From a bacterium (lineage in GTDB: Bacteria; Patescibacteriota; Saccharimonadia; Saccharimonadales; UBA4665): a stretch of 64,000 nt of DNA. Below the pieces are notes generated by a model that saw only the letters and a program-made list of their open reading frames with translations, searched no databases and was not told where the DNA came from. Where the stretch lies: positions 1-64,000 of the forward strand of contig JAJZCD010000002.1 in the NCBI GenBank assembly GCA_021851735.1. The letters are read 5' to 3'. Position numbers and translations under genes: made by a program. Every line of letters starts with the position of its first letter. The first letter of the stretch is position 1. Positions 22,040 to 31,809 of this stretch are shown here, one piece after another.

Positions 22040-23800
22040 ATGGCTACGACCATTCAAATCGAAGATAACATTACCGTCGGGGCTCTTGCCGAAGAGCTAC
22101 ATCTGCCTGTCACACGTCTGATCAGTGAGCTGATGAAAAATGGGATCATGGCTACAATAAATGAGCGCCTTGATTTCGATACCGCTCAGATTATTGTTGG
22201 TGAACTCGGAATCGATGTCACATTAGAGCGCAAGAAGACGAGCGTGGAACCACCAAAGCGTGAAAAACGTACTGCCAGTGCTAGTGCTGCTATCAGACCG
22301 CCTGTAGTAGCCGTGATGGGTCACGTGGATCATGGTAAAACTAGCCTTCTTGATTCAATTCGCGGCGCTGAAGTAGCCAAGGGTGAGGCTGGTGGCATAA
22401 CCCAGCACATCTCAGCATATCAGGTTGAGCATAATAACAGGGTTATTACATTCTTAGACACTCCGGGCCATGAAGCTTTTGCCGCTATACGAGAGCACGG
22501 TGCGCATTTGACCGATATCGTTATCATTGTTGTGGCGGCAGATGACGGCGTCAAGCCGCAGACCATTGAAGCTATTCGTTATGCGCGAAACGCAGGCGCG
22601 CGTATAGTAGTGGCAATTAACAAAATTGACAAAGAAGGGGCAAACGAGACCCTAGTCAAACAGCAGCTAGCGGAACAGAATTTGCTAGTAGAAGAGTGGG
22701 GAGGCGATGTCGTGACAGTATCGGTGAGTGCCAAAACCAAACAAGGAATTGCACAACTACTCGATATGTTGTTGCTCGTGGCTGACGTGGAGGACTTACG
22801 AGCTGAAACTACTGTACCGGCACATGGGTTGATTATCGAAGCACATATCGAGACTGGGCGTGGGCCAATTGCACATGCACTAATTGAAGAGGGGACTTTA
22901 ACGCCTGGTGAGTTTGTGGTGTCTGGTGCTACATATGCTAAAGTGCGTAACTTAGAAGATGCAGATGGCAAGGCTATTACATCAGCCGGAGCGTCTATGC
23001 CGGTTGCAATTAGTGGTTTTAAAACATTGCCTGAGTTTGGTGATCCATTCATAGTAGTGTCGACTGAAAAAGAAGCTCGCGCTAAGGCCCAGAAGGTAGC
23101 TTCCGAGCGGGCAAATAGTGGTAACCGTAGTGATATGTCCAGTTCCGAACTACTTCGTATTATGTCACGTTCTGACCAGCTGCAAGAGCTACCTGTTATG
23201 ATCAAGGCAGATGTGCAAGGGTCGCTGACTTCAGTAGTTGATAGCATAAAGAGTGTTGATAACGATGAGGTTGCTGTATCAATTGTAGGCAGCGGTGTGG
23301 GTGTTATAAGTGAAAATGATATTCATATGGCACACAGTTCGGGTGCTATTATCTACGGATTCAATATTACTGTAGCGCCAAATATTCGTCGCCTAGCTAA
23401 TCGAGATCAAGTCCCAATACGGCTGTATAATGTCATATATGAGTTAATAGATGACGTAAGGGCTGAGTTGAGCAAACTACTATTACCGGAAACTATTGAA
23501 AAAGAGATAGGTGAACTGGACGTAAAAGGCGTCTTTAAAACGACCAAAACCGAAGTGATTGCCGGTGGGGAAGTGATGAGCGGTACAATAAAAAGCCCCG
23601 CATTAGCACGTGTATTTCGTGGTAAGACACAGGTTGGTGAGGCGGAATTGGTAGGTCTCAAGCGCGGCCCGAACGATGCGCGTGATCTGGCTACGAGTGA
23701 ACTTGGTGGTATCAGTTTAAGAACAACAAATCGGTTGCAGCTAGAGCTGGGTGACCGCATACAGTTCTACACGCGTGAGACAGTGGAACGTACGCTATAG
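22040..23800 (+). CDS. infB: translation initiation factor IF-2
   Basis: GTPase that brings fMet-tRNA to the 30S subunit and promotes subunit joining. The start at ATG 22040 gives [20 protein letters not shown], an IF-2 N-terminal helix; AAAGGAG lies 9 nt upstream, while a longer reading from 21965 has no site. The 586-residue protein lacks the long variable N-terminal region of E. coli IF-2. GTPase motifs: GHVDHGKT (94-101), DTPGH, NKID. Domains II, III and C2 follow, the last with [13 protein letters not shown] near the end. Confidence 0.96.
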   Translation: MATTIQIEDNITVGALAEELHLPVTRLISELMKNGIMATINERLDFDTAQIIVGELGIDVTLERKKTSVEPPKREKRTASASAAIRPPVVAVMGHVDHGKTSLLDSIRGAEVAKGEAGGITQHISAYQVEHNNRVITFLDTPGHEAFAAIREHGAHLTDIVIIVVAADDGVKPQTIEAIRYARNAGARIVVAINKIDKEGANETLVKQQLAEQNLLVEEWGGDVVTVSVSAKTKQGIAQLLDMLLLVADVEDLRAETTVPAHGLIIEAHIETGRGPIAHALIEEGTLTPGEFVVSGATYAKVRNLEDADGKAITSAGASMPVAISGFKTLPEFGDPFIVVSTEKEARAKAQKVASERANSGNRSDMSSSELLRIMSRSDQLQELPVMIKADVQGSLTSVVDSIKSVDNDEVAVSIVGSGVGVISENDIHMAHSSGAIIYGFNITVAPNIRRLANRDQVPIRLYNVIYELIDDVRAELSKLLLPETIEKEIGELDVKGVFKTTKTEVIAGGEVMSGTIKSPALARVFRGKTQVGEAELVGLKRGPNDARDLATSELGGISLRTTNRLQLELGDRIQFYTRETVERTL

Positions 23801-23887
23801 AATGCGCGAGCTAGAATGGATGTCGACTGCCTGCAAGGCTCACTTTTCGGCTCTTTAATCCTCAGGTATTCCTGATACAATACAAGT

Positions 23888-24583
23888 ATGCTAAAACTCG
23901 ACAACAGTCTTTTAGATGAACTAGGTTTAGGCGGTCTTCCTGATGCACAAAAGAGGGAGATGCTTCAGCATATATACGATACGTTAGAGCTCCGTGTGGG
24001 CACCAACTTGGCCAACCAGATGACTGATCAACAGCTTGAAGAATTTGAGAAGTTCATAGACGATGGTGGCGAGACAAATCAAGCACAAGCACTACAGTGG
24101 CTGGAGGCTAACTTACCGAACTACAAGCAAGTAGTAAATGAGGTCTTTGAGCAACTCAAGGTGGAAATAAAACAAATGGCACCACAATTACTCGCGACTA
24201 CACAGGGGGCTATGGCGCAAACACAGCCGGACCAATCGGCGGCTCAACCTGGAGGTTATTATCAGCCACCAGTTCCAGCTGGCGCTTATAATGTCGCCGG
24301 CCAGGCTACTCAGCCGATGCAGTCGCATTGGGGGTCCTCTCAGCCTACGTTTGGTCAGCAATCTATACCCCCCCAGTATCCTGGTGGCTATCAACCATCA
24401 TTAACTCCGGAGGGCCAACAACCCTATGGATTAGTAGATCCAGGCACACAGCAGCTGTCTCCGCAGAACTCAACGGATGATTCGCAGATCGCGCAACAGC
24501 CGTCGCAACAAAATGGCCAGCTTCCACCGCAACAGCCGCCTGCTGGACCGGGCACCTACCCCTCACAGCACCCTACTCGGTAG
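23888..24583 (+). CDS. DUF5663-like protein with Pro/Gln-rich tail
   Basis: 231 residues. An N-terminal helical region of about 100 residues (LDELGLGGLPDAQKREMLQHI, split here only as motif, then a Glu-rich helix and a LEANLPNYKQVVNEVF segment) resembles the DUF5663 family common in Patescibacteria, as I recall it. The remaining half is low-complexity Pro/Gln/Gly sequence, probably disordered. No signal peptide or membrane segment. Function is unknown. Its start is 87 nt after infB; cotranscription is possible. Confidence 0.7.
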   Translation: MLKLDNSLLDELGLGGLPDAQKREMLQHIYDTLELRVGTNLANQMTDQQLEEFEKFIDDGGETNQAQALQWLEANLPNYKQVVNEVFEQLKVEIKQMAPQLLATTQGAMAQTQPDQSAAQPGGYYQPPVPAGAYNVAGQATQPMQSHWGSSQPTFGQQSIPPQYPGGYQPSLTPEGQQPYGLVDPGTQQLSPQNSTDDSQIAQQPSQQNGQLPPQQPPAGPGTYPSQHPTR

Positions 24584-24702
24584 ATATCATGTGGGTTCAC
24601 GGAAATGGTGTAACAGGGTATAATTTCTAATAGAAGACAGATATATCGTCTCGTTTTCGCACATACGTCCGAAGTACTTTTTTGGGTCGTAGTGAATTAT
24701 AA

Positions 24703-24780
24703 GGGGCATTAGCGCAGTCCGGCTAGCGCGCCTGCATCGCACGCAGGAGGTCAAGGGTTCGAATCCCTTATGCTCCACCA
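24703..24780 (+). tRNA. tRNA-Ala (CGC)
   Basis: GGGGCATTAGCGCAGTC start, anticodon loop ATCGCAC giving CGC, T arm GGGTTCGAATCCC and encoded CCA at 24778-24780. Confidence 0.95.
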
Positions 24781-24998
24781 TTTTTCCCACAAACATTGTT
24801 GGCCATGAAGGCTTTCAGTATCTTGCGTGTACTGATACGGCTGAGGTCGTTATATGGTCAAATTTGCTCAGTGCATCTATTTGCTTGTTCATGCAGTCAA
24901 TATATCGAGAGGAAAGATTGCCCGGCTGTACTAGAAAATTCGCGAGGTGTCGTTTTTTTTGCTCCAATTCATTTAGCGGAGAGACGAGTTGCTATGTC

Positions 24999-25949
24999 TT
25001 ACAAATCTTTGCCATAGCCATTTAAGAAAGCATCGATCGACATCTCATGCTTTCCCGCAGGTTTAATACGGTCGATCGCGAGCTTGCCGTCACTGGTTTG
25101 TATAGTGAGTGTTTTGTTTACAACTAATATACTCCCAGGGCTTTGTTTACTGCCTACTGAGTGCTGCTCGTCAGTAATTACGTGCGAGGCTGTGACTATT
25201 ACTGCGTGTCCGCCGAGTATACAACGGCTTTTAGGCCACTCAATGTAGGCACGGATCTCGCGCTCGAGCTGTTTGGCTGGTGTTCTCCAATCCAGGATGC
25301 CATCTTCTTTGGTGAGTTTACGGCTATAGGTGGGGCGAGCGCTATAGCCAACTGTTTCAGCGATCTTTTCTTGGCTGCTGCCTGTTAGCTTACCTGCAGT
25401 GTATTTAGGCAAAACGTCTTTAAGCAGTGTGTCACTAAGTTCGATCAGGTTCTGGGTGAGCTCGGGAGTGGTCGTACCGGGCGGAACATCCATTTCGCTA
25501 ACTGCTAGTAACGGCCCCTCATCCATAGCCTCTACCAAGAGCATTAAGCTAACGCCGGTTTTGGATTGACCGCTCAGTATGCTGAACGTTATAGGGTCAG
25601 CTCCACGCCATTGGGGTAATAGGCTGAAGTGGCTGTTGACTATACCCAGACTAAAAGAGTCAATAACTTTTTGTTCAATAAGGATCCCGAAGTCTATGAG
25701 GACACCTAAGCGGCTTGAAAAATGGGCAGCGATAACCTTGTCTGTACTCTCCTTTTTGTTCGATACTTCTATGATGGGCAGATTAAGTTTTTCCGCAACC
25801 TCTAAAACGGGCACGTTCCCATGATGATGTAGTGGGCGTGGCTTGGTCACGACTGCCTCAACTCGGAAGTTTTGAGTGAGTAATTTGAGTGATGTTGCTG
25901 CTACTGGGCCAGTACCAAAAAAAACCACAGGTTCATTTATCAAATTCAT
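24999..25949 (-). CDS. fmt: methionyl-tRNA formyltransferase
   Basis: Formylates the initiator Met-tRNA using 10-formyl-tetrahydrofolate. 316 residues. N-terminal formyltransferase domain with VNSHFSLLPQWRGADPI, which contains the catalytic Asn and His, and the Asp in LLVEAMDEGPLL; C-terminal OB-like domain from about 205. Last gene of the minus-strand series priA-def-fmt, a well-known arrangement; def and fmt add and later remove the same formyl group. 55 nt separate it from def. Confidence 0.94.
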   Translation of the reverse strand: MNLINEPVVFFGTGPVAATSLKLLTQNFRVEAVVTKPRPLHHHGNVPVLEVAEKLNLPIIEVSNKKESTDKVIAAHFSSRLGVLIDFGILIEQKVIDSFSLGIVNSHFSLLPQWRGADPITFSILSGQSKTGVSLMLLVEAMDEGPLLAVSEMDVPPGTTTPELTQNLIELSDTLLKDVLPKYTAGKLTGSSQEKIAETVGYSARPTYSRKLTKEDGILDWRTPAKQLEREIRAYIEWPKSRCILGGHAVIVTASHVITDEQHSVGSKQSPGSILVVNKTLTIQTSDGKLAIDRIKPAGKHEMSIDAFLNGYGKDL

Positions 25950-26004
25950 ATGGCATCTTTCTTGAATAGTATGAGTTTGCTCGGATCAAATCGATACGCA
26001 TAGC

Positions 26005-26586
26005 TCACGATGCGCCCCATAGAATTTTGCTTCTTTGTATGTCTTTGGCGTAGTCTAGCTGTTGTAAAATACCCTCTGAATTCAATTCATAGAACGCTGA
26101 CGGTGAATCTTTTATATGGTCTACAAACAGTTTCCCGTGAGTGTGATCGATTTCATGTTGGAGCACACGGGCTAGAAATCCGGTGGCACTGAAACGAATT
26201 TCATTCCCTGTAATATCAAGTGCCTTCACGCGTACTTTCGCGTAGCGGGGAACTTTACCATATAGATCCGTTATACTCAAACAGCCCTCAAAGTCCTCTA
26301 TGATATCACCTTCATACTTGGTTATGGTAGGGTTTAGAAGTGCGTGGAATGTCTTATCTTTTTTGTTGTCAAAATCATTACGAATTATTACGATACGGAT
26401 TGGCGCATCAATTTGTATAGCTGCTAATGCGACGCTGACCTCATGTTCACGGCTCGATTCCCAATCGAGTGTAATGGCTTCCATACGTTTAATGAGCTCT
26501 TGAATTTCCTCGTCTATGTAGCCAACTTTTTTAGATATCTGCCGCAAGTGCGGATTTGGGAGAGTAATGAGAGAATCCTGCTTCAT
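26005..26586 (-). CDS. def: peptide deformylase
   Basis: Removes the N-formyl group from new proteins. The start at ATG 26586 gives MKQDSLITLPNPHLRQ, 193 residues; a longer reading from 26649 would run through a promoter-like TATACT (minus strand, 26596-26601) that ends 9 nt before this ATG. Metal and catalytic motifs: VALAAIQI (usual GxGLAAPQ), EGCLSI with the Cys ligand, and QHEIDHTHG with two His ligands and the catalytic Glu. Motif 1 is degenerate at its first glycines. Confidence 0.92.
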   Translation of the reverse strand: MKQDSLITLPNPHLRQISKKVGYIDEEIQELIKRMEAITLDWESSREHEVSVALAAIQIDAPIRIVIIRNDFDNKKDKTFHALLNPTITKYEGDIIEDFEGCLSITDLYGKVPRYAKVRVKALDITGNEIRFSATGFLARVLQHEIDHTHGKLFVDHIKDSPSAFYELNSEGILQQLDYAKDIQRSKILWGAS

Positions 26587-26645
26587 ATGTGTGTCAGTAT
26601 ACCGTATGATGCGCATTGCGCGAACAAATAAAGTGGAGTTGGTCT

Positions 26646-28616
26646 TCACAGTAGATTTATTGGGTCTATATCATAATTCCAGCCGGATGGTAGCTGGCAC
26701 ACTATATCTACTAAAACTTGGCGTGAAGCGGACTTTACAAATAGCTGCCAGCTATGTTTACCACCAACGCGTGGATGGAACGATGGTGTCGGGCCTTCAA
26801 CTGTTATGTGCTGAAAGTCTCGGTGGAGTAACTGAGCGAGATCATTAGCCGATTTCTGTGCGGCTTTTGACGTTGCACGTAAAACGCGCAGTTTTAGTAG
26901 GTAGGTGAATGGTGGGAAATGATACGTCTTACGTTCGCGCAGCTCGGTACCGTAAAACTGCTGCCAATCTTGGTGAACTGCTGCTTTTATCGTTTCGTTC
27001 TCAGGGTCATAGGTTTGTACTACTACAGTACTGGCTCGATGCCCACGTCCCACTCGTCCCACTACCTGGCTAATGAGTTGATAGGTTTGTTCGTTGGCAG
27101 TGTAGTCGGGTATTAGCAAAGACGAATCAGCATTTATGATTCCGACCACAGAAAGTTTAGGGAGGTCTAAACCTTTGCTGATCATTCGTGTACCAACAAT
27201 TATGTCAGCGCTTCCGTTTCGTAGTCCCACTACGTGCTGTTCAAGACGTTCCGATTTTTTTATATCTGTGTCGAATCGTTGTATGCGGGCAGCCGGGAAT
27301 AGCTTATGAAGCATGTCTACGATCGCCTTAGTCCCAACACTCTTAAATAAGATGTCAGCGTTGGCGCATGCTGGGCAGCACGTGGGCAGACTATCGCTGA
27401 ACCCGCAAACATGGCAGCGCATACTATGCTCATCCCCATGATACGTAAGATTGAGATCGCAATGGGGACAATGTGATTGCCAGCCGCAATCATTACAGAG
27501 GACTATATTTGCAGTGCCACGGCGGTTTATGTATAGCAGTGACTGCTCTCCATTTGCTAGTGCGCTAGTTATATTCCGTAGCAGTTCGTCGCTTAACAGG
27601 TGATTTTGTTTGAATAGTTCGGGTTTACGTAAGTCTATCATTCGAATTGTGCAGGACATGTCAGCCTGTCGAGTAGAAGTAGCCGCTAACTGTGACAGCT
27701 GAGCAATATCCCGCATGGCTATAACGGGGCGTTTTTTGACATTAGCCAGGTAATAGTCTTCGATACTTGGCGTTGCACTGCCAAGTACTAGCGTAGCATT
27801 GTGTAGGTTAGCAAGTTTAGCTGCCACTCGGCCGGTCTGATAATGTGGAGCAGATTCATTCTTGTAGGCGTTGTCGTGTGACTCATCCAGTACTATTAAC
27901 CCGACGTTATGCAGTGGAGAAAACAAGGCTGAACGGGGACCGATGACAATTGTCGGCTCGGTACGATTCAGGAGTTCATACCAGCTATCACGACGTTCTG
28001 CGGCCGTAAGACGCGAATGAAGAACGTAGACGCCATCACCGAAAACGCTACGAAAAGTCTGCGTAAGCTGTGCAGCTAAGCCAATTTCTGGTGTTAAGAT
28101 TAGGGCTGAATTTCCAGAACCAATGGTGCGGGCGGCAAGCTCAACGTATACGCGTGATTTACCACTACCGGTAACTCCGTGTAGTAGATATGTGCCAGCG
28201 GCATCAATACTGGCGATAGCGTGTTTTTGCTCAGTGGTCAGTGGTGGCAGTAGATTAGTCAACGAGCGATGCTCCGGTATCAGCGGTTGTTTGTTGTTTG
28301 TGGCTCTTGGAAATGCCTCAGTAGGAGGTAGAAACTGCCGTGCAACCGTTCCTAGTGGTGCAGGATAGTAAGCGCGTAGCCAAGTTATTAGCTGAATATC
28401 CTCAGATGGTAAAGCTGGGTATGGAGCGACTGCGCTAAGCGACTTCACCGGAAAAGATGGTCTAGATGTCTTGCGCAAAACGATACCGAGTACTTTGCGC
28501 TCTCGTAGGCTCACGCGCACAACTTGTCCACTTGGTAGTGCCGTGTTTGAGCTATATGTTAGTGGTTCGCTTCCGTGGTACGTAGCTGTTGCCACTAGCA
28601 CCTCATAGTAGTACAT
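26646..28616 (-). CDS. priA: primosomal protein N' (replication restart helicase)
   Basis: Superfamily 2 DNA helicase that reloads the replisome at stalled forks. 656 residues: N-terminal 3'-DNA-binding domain, Walker A GVTGSGKS, DESH box, and a zinc-binding region with four CxxC pairs (CNDCGWQSHCPHCDL, CHVCG, CPACA). Motif V/VI QVVGRVGRGHRAS reads with a Val where many helicases have Ala. A minus-strand TATACT (28624-28629) ends 7 nt before the ATG, so the message is probably leaderless. First gene of priA-def-fmt. Confidence 0.95.
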   Translation of the reverse strand: MYYYEVLVATATYHGSEPLTYSSNTALPSGQVVRVSLRERKVLGIVLRKTSRPSFPVKSLSAVAPYPALPSEDIQLITWLRAYYPAPLGTVARQFLPPTEAFPRATNNKQPLIPEHRSLTNLLPPLTTEQKHAIASIDAAGTYLLHGVTGSGKSRVYVELAARTIGSGNSALILTPEIGLAAQLTQTFRSVFGDGVYVLHSRLTAAERRDSWYELLNRTEPTIVIGPRSALFSPLHNVGLIVLDESHDNAYKNESAPHYQTGRVAAKLANLHNATLVLGSATPSIEDYYLANVKKRPVIAMRDIAQLSQLAATSTRQADMSCTIRMIDLRKPELFKQNHLLSDELLRNITSALANGEQSLLYINRRGTANIVLCNDCGWQSHCPHCDLNLTYHGDEHSMRCHVCGFSDSLPTCCPACANADILFKSVGTKAIVDMLHKLFPAARIQRFDTDIKKSERLEQHVVGLRNGSADIIVGTRMISKGLDLPKLSVVGIINADSSLLIPDYTANEQTYQLISQVVGRVGRGHRASTVVVQTYDPENETIKAAVHQDWQQFYGTELRERKTYHFPPFTYLLKLRVLRATSKAAQKSANDLAQLLHRDFQHITVEGPTPSFHPRVGGKHSWQLFVKSASRQVLVDIVCQLPSGWNYDIDPINLL

Positions 28617-29052
28617 ACCTATTAGTATACGATTAATACTAGCGACACTTAAAAAATATGAATGCTAGCTTTGCGCATATACTATCTCTCTGAAGCCGTA
28701 TTGTGACTTGTATCTCGTTTCGAAGGACGATATGTGACTAACATGATCAATTGTAAGGCGCAAGAAGGTAGCCAATGCGAAGTGTCTTTAGCCACCCTCG
28801 CTAATCGTTCGTTTTCGTACAGACCCGAATTACGGATTAGCCCCTCTCTGTAAAGCGCGCATTTTGTTTCTCCCGTTTGTTCGACGATTTACATGAGAAA
28901 TTCTAGCGTGCTTTATGCTCTGGAGCTAATTCGTGATTTGGGCCGTATAAGGGTTGAAATGCGAAACTTCCCAAGTTATACTAGGTGTGAACTACGTTGT
29001 CGTTACAACAATAAAGCGTAAGTGAGTTAAATCAGGGAAAATAGGAAGTACG
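28617..29052. other. intergenic region between divergent genes
   Basis: 436 nt without a recognisable gene. It contains the priA -10 at 28624-28629 (minus strand) and a 14-nt inverted repeat GTTGTCGTTACAAC at 28996-29009, 44 nt before the HTH gene, which might be that regulator's operator. Nothing else is recognised. Confidence 0.5.
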
Positions 29053-29340
29053 ATGTTAGATGTTTTTATTACCTCGCGAGTACGGCGCAAGATTATTGTT
29101 ATATACGCCAAGTACCCTGATTTTAAGACGCATGTTCGGGGACTTGCAAAGCTTATTAAGGAAGATGCTGGCAATATCCAGCGAGAACTAAAACGTCTTG
29201 AGAAGGCCGGGTTTCTTATTAGTGAGAAACAGGGTAATACTAAAATTTATCATACAAATAAGCAGTTTATCATCTTTAAAGAGCTGCAGAGTATTGTTCT
29301 TAAGAGCCAGCGTACCCAGCAAAAACGTCATATTGCCTAG
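29053..29340 (+). CDS. winged-helix (ArsR-like) transcriptional regulator
   Basis: 95 residues forming one winged helix-turn-helix domain: KIIVIYAKYPDFKTHVRGLA, a recognition-helix region AGNIQRELKRLEKAGFL, and a wing EKQGNTKIYHTN. It resembles ArsR/MarR-type small regulators; no metal-binding cysteines are seen, so the signal is unknown. AGGAAG precedes the ATG. A short inverted repeat at 28996-29009 could be its own operator. No target gene is adjacent. Confidence 0.75.
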   Translation: MLDVFITSRVRRKIIVIYAKYPDFKTHVRGLAKLIKEDAGNIQRELKRLEKAGFLISEKQGNTKIYHTNKQFIIFKELQSIVLKSQRTQQKRHIA

Positions 29341-29542
29341 AGTGAAGTAGTCTCGGTAGTGACTAAGTACTGGGTGATGCTTAAAAGCTGTACTTTTTGC
29401 CGCTGCAACTCTCTTGTATTAACCAAACGCGACTCAATTATATGTAACTTATCAGTCCTTCTTGAAAAGAACCTTGTAGCTATTCAAAGTACGACAGGTT
29501 AGTCACATCCCATGAGATCCTTGGTCGGGATAGTAGTAATGC

Positions 29543-29571
29543 TTGCGACATCCTCCCCGTTACGCTATAAT
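29543..29571 (+). promoter_or_regulatory. rpsU promoter
   Basis: TTGCGA (29543-29548), 17-nt spacer, TATAAT (29566-29571). The start codon is 10 nt beyond the -10, so the mRNA would have almost no leader. Confidence 0.75.
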
Positions 29572-29581
29572 CATACCCGAT

Positions 29582-29797
29582 ATGATAGAAGTAACTCGTA
29601 AAGATAGCAAAGAATCAATTGACAATTTAGTACGTCGCTTTAACCGTCGTGTTCAGCAGAGTGGCTTGATTGTTGCTGTAAAGCAAGGTCAGTACTTTGA
29701 AAAGCCCATTAGCAAGCGTGAACGCCGCACTAAAGCCATCATTCGCACGCAGCGCAAAGTACTGAAGCTCAAGAAGATAAAACTAGGCCAACGCTGA
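29582..29797 (+). CDS. rpsU: 30S ribosomal protein S21
   Basis: 71-residue basic ribosomal protein: MIEVTRKDSKESIDNLVRRF then a long basic helical tail ending KLGQR. The ATG at 29582 is chosen over a longer reading from 29543 because the latter starts inside the promoter. No Shine-Dalgarno precedes it, in line with a leaderless mRNA. S21 helps mRNA interaction at the 16S 3' end. Confidence 0.92.
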   Translation: MIEVTRKDSKESIDNLVRRFNRRVQQSGLIVAVKQGQYFEKPISKRERRTKAIIRTQRKVLKLKKIKLGQR

Positions 29798-29918
29798 AAC
29801 ATGTGCGTGATGTGCATTATGGGTAGGGTATCCCGCCACATATATGCAGTGTATCTTTTGGTTGCGATACCCGTTGCCAAGTATCATTCAGTAGGGTAAT
29901 CTTAGGAGAATAGACGAA

Positions 29919-30377
29919 ATGGGCTTACGCCAGCAACTTGATGCCGATCTGAAAGCTGCACTACTTGCAAAAAATACAATTAAGGTAGAGACCTTGCGTG
30001 GCTTAAAAAGCGCTATTCTTTATGCTGATGTGGCCGCAAAGAAACGGGATGTCGGTGGTATTGGTGATGACGAAATCACAGCACTGATAGCCAAAGAGTC
30101 AAAAAAGCGTCAGGAAAGTGCTGATTTGTATATAAGGGGTGGTTCACAAGCACGAGCCGACAAAGAATTAGCTGAAAAGGCGATTATTGAGGCATATCTA
30201 CCTGAGCAACTAACTGAAGAGGCGCTTTTACGTGTTATTGATGCGGTTATTGCCGAGCAAGGTGCTATAAGCGTGCAGGCCATGGGCAAAGTAATTGGCC
30301 TAGTAAAATCTGAGGTAGGTGGTGGTGCTGATGGCGCTAGGATTGCACAGTTGGTAAAGGAGCGTCTGAGCGCATGA
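29919..30377 (+). CDS. yqeY: GatB/YqeY domain protein
   Basis: 152 residues, full-length YqeY: LRQQLDADLKAALLAKN, LRGLKSAI, DEITALIAKESKKRQES and a C-terminal GGGADGARIAQLVKERL. The domain is related to the tail of GatB, which binds tRNA in the amidotransferase complex; its own role is not well defined. AGGAG lies upstream of the ATG. The stop overlaps the adk start by 4 nt (ATGA), so the two are translationally coupled. Confidence 0.93.
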   Translation: MGLRQQLDADLKAALLAKNTIKVETLRGLKSAILYADVAAKKRDVGGIGDDEITALIAKESKKRQESADLYIRGGSQARADKELAEKAIIEAYLPEQLTEEALLRVIDAVIAEQGAISVQAMGKVIGLVKSEVGGGADGARIAQLVKERLSA

Positions 30378-30907
30378 TATTGCTAATGGGGCCAGCTGGT
30401 TCAGGCAAAAGTATGCAGGGGCATCACCTGGCTGATGAGTATGGGTATGCATATATTTCGAGTGGTGAGATATTCCGAGTGCTGTTTACTGGTAGGCGTC
30501 GTCATGAAATGCTTGAAGGTAAGCTGTTGAGCGATGGTGAAGTAATACGTGTCATTGACCGCATACTTGAATTTATCGATACCAAAGAACAGTTTATTCT
30601 GGATGGTTTTCCGCGTACTAAGTCGCAAGTGGATTGGCTACTTATGCAAGTTGAGGCTGGCCGCATGGATCTACCGGTGGCGATAAACTTGGATGTGAGT
30701 GGGGATGTCGTGCATGATCGTCTACGAAAGCGTGGCCGCATGGATGACACTGATGAAGCAATTGAACAGCGTCACAATGATTACCAGTCGATAACATTGC
30801 CGCTGATGTCTTACTTGAAGGAAAAAGGAATAAAAATTATTAACATTGATGCCGATGGCTTGCCCTCCCAGGTACACGATCGCATTACGAAAGCTCTGAA
30901 TATTTAA
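30374..30907 (+). CDS. adk: adenylate kinase
   Basis: Converts AMP and ATP to two ADP. 177 residues, a short form without the large zinc LID. P-loop GPAGSGKS (6-13), AMP-site helix SSGEIFR, DGFPRT and the LID-start RLRKRGRMDD followed at once by the next helix. It overlaps yqeY by 4 nt, so it is the second gene of that operon. Confidence 0.92.
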   Translation: MILLMGPAGSGKSMQGHHLADEYGYAYISSGEIFRVLFTGRRRHEMLEGKLLSDGEVIRVIDRILEFIDTKEQFILDGFPRTKSQVDWLLMQVEAGRMDLPVAINLDVSGDVVHDRLRKRGRMDDTDEAIEQRHNDYQSITLPLMSYLKEKGIKIINIDADGLPSQVHDRITKALNI

Positions 30908-30993
30908 CTCCAGTGGTGTGTTTCATGAAGCGACATTAACTATTTGTATGTAGCCACTACACACCGTAGACAATAAACGATACACTAGCACTT

Positions 30994-31746
30994 ATGGAAC
31001 CTAAAACTATCAATGAACTGGCCGCGATGCGCGAAAGCGGACGTATGCTGGCAACAGTATTACAAATGATACAAAATGAAGTACGTGCGGGTATGACGCC
31101 TAAGGACGTATCTCGTATGGCGGCATGCGAGTTAGAGCGTCTAGGCGGCCAGCCGAGCTTTAAGGGCTTTATGGGCTATCAGGATATTATCTGCATATCA
31201 ACTAACAACGAAGTTCAGCATGGTATCCCGAACGAGCATATATTTAACAATGGTGATATTGTTAATTTTGATTTTGGTGTGACATATCAGGGTATGGTGA
31301 CTGACAGTGGTATTTCACTATGTATAGGCGGTATTGACCACACGGACATGGATGGAAAGCGACTTTTGAAGGGTACAGAACAGGCGCTATATGCGGGTAT
31401 CGATCGGGTTCGGGAAGGTGCACGCGTCGGAGACATATCTGCAGCTGTACAGGCTGTGCTTGAGCGTTACGATTTGGGTATTGTACGCGAGCTGGTAGGA
31501 CACGGCGTGGGGCATGCATTACATGAGGACCCTGAGATTCCAAATTACGGTCGGGCGGGTGATGGTCCAGTTCTTAGGGCGGGGATGACGATTGCTATTG
31601 AGCCAATTACCACTCTAGGGAGTCCGCGTATTTTTCAGGCGCATGATGGCTGGACGCTACTTACACAGGATGGGTCACGCAGTGCGCAGTTTGAGCATAC
31701 GGTACTTGTTACCAAGGACGGTTACGAGATCCTGACGCAGGTATAA
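30994..31746 (+). CDS. map: methionine aminopeptidase
   Basis: Removes the initiator methionine after deformylation. 250 residues, type I. Metal ligands are visible in FDFGVTYQGMVTDSG (two Asp), GHGVGHALHEDP (His), AIEPITT (Glu) and QFEHTVLV (Glu). TACACT (30981-30986) ends 7 nt before the ATG with no Shine-Dalgarno, a leaderless arrangement. Together with fmt and def it completes the N-terminal maturation set in this window. Confidence 0.95.
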   Translation: MEPKTINELAAMRESGRMLATVLQMIQNEVRAGMTPKDVSRMAACELERLGGQPSFKGFMGYQDIICISTNNEVQHGIPNEHIFNNGDIVNFDFGVTYQGMVTDSGISLCIGGIDHTDMDGKRLLKGTEQALYAGIDRVREGARVGDISAAVQAVLERYDLGIVRELVGHGVGHALHEDPEIPNYGRAGDGPVLRAGMTIAIEPITTLGSPRIFQAHDGWTLLTQDGSRSAQFEHTVLVTKDGYEILTQV

Positions 31747-31772
31747 GCAAAATCGCTGCTTTTAAAGATTAG

Positions 31773-31802
31773 TTGCGCAAGGTGAAGCTCTAGCAGTATA
31801 CT
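31773..31802 (+). promoter_or_regulatory. ftsA promoter
   Basis: TTGCGC (31773-31778), 18-nt spacer, TATACT (31797-31802), ending 7 nt before the ftsA ATG. Transcription would start at or next to the start codon. Confidence 0.65.
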
Positions 31803-31809
31803 CCTATAT

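Noticed and set aside
24587-24796. Minus-strand open frame over tRNA-Ala(CGC)
   Set aside because: It is an antisense reading of a tRNA gene, a known source of false protein calls.
24796-25017. Plus-strand 73-codon frame
   Set aside because: No ribosome site or family, and it overlaps the 3' end of fmt.
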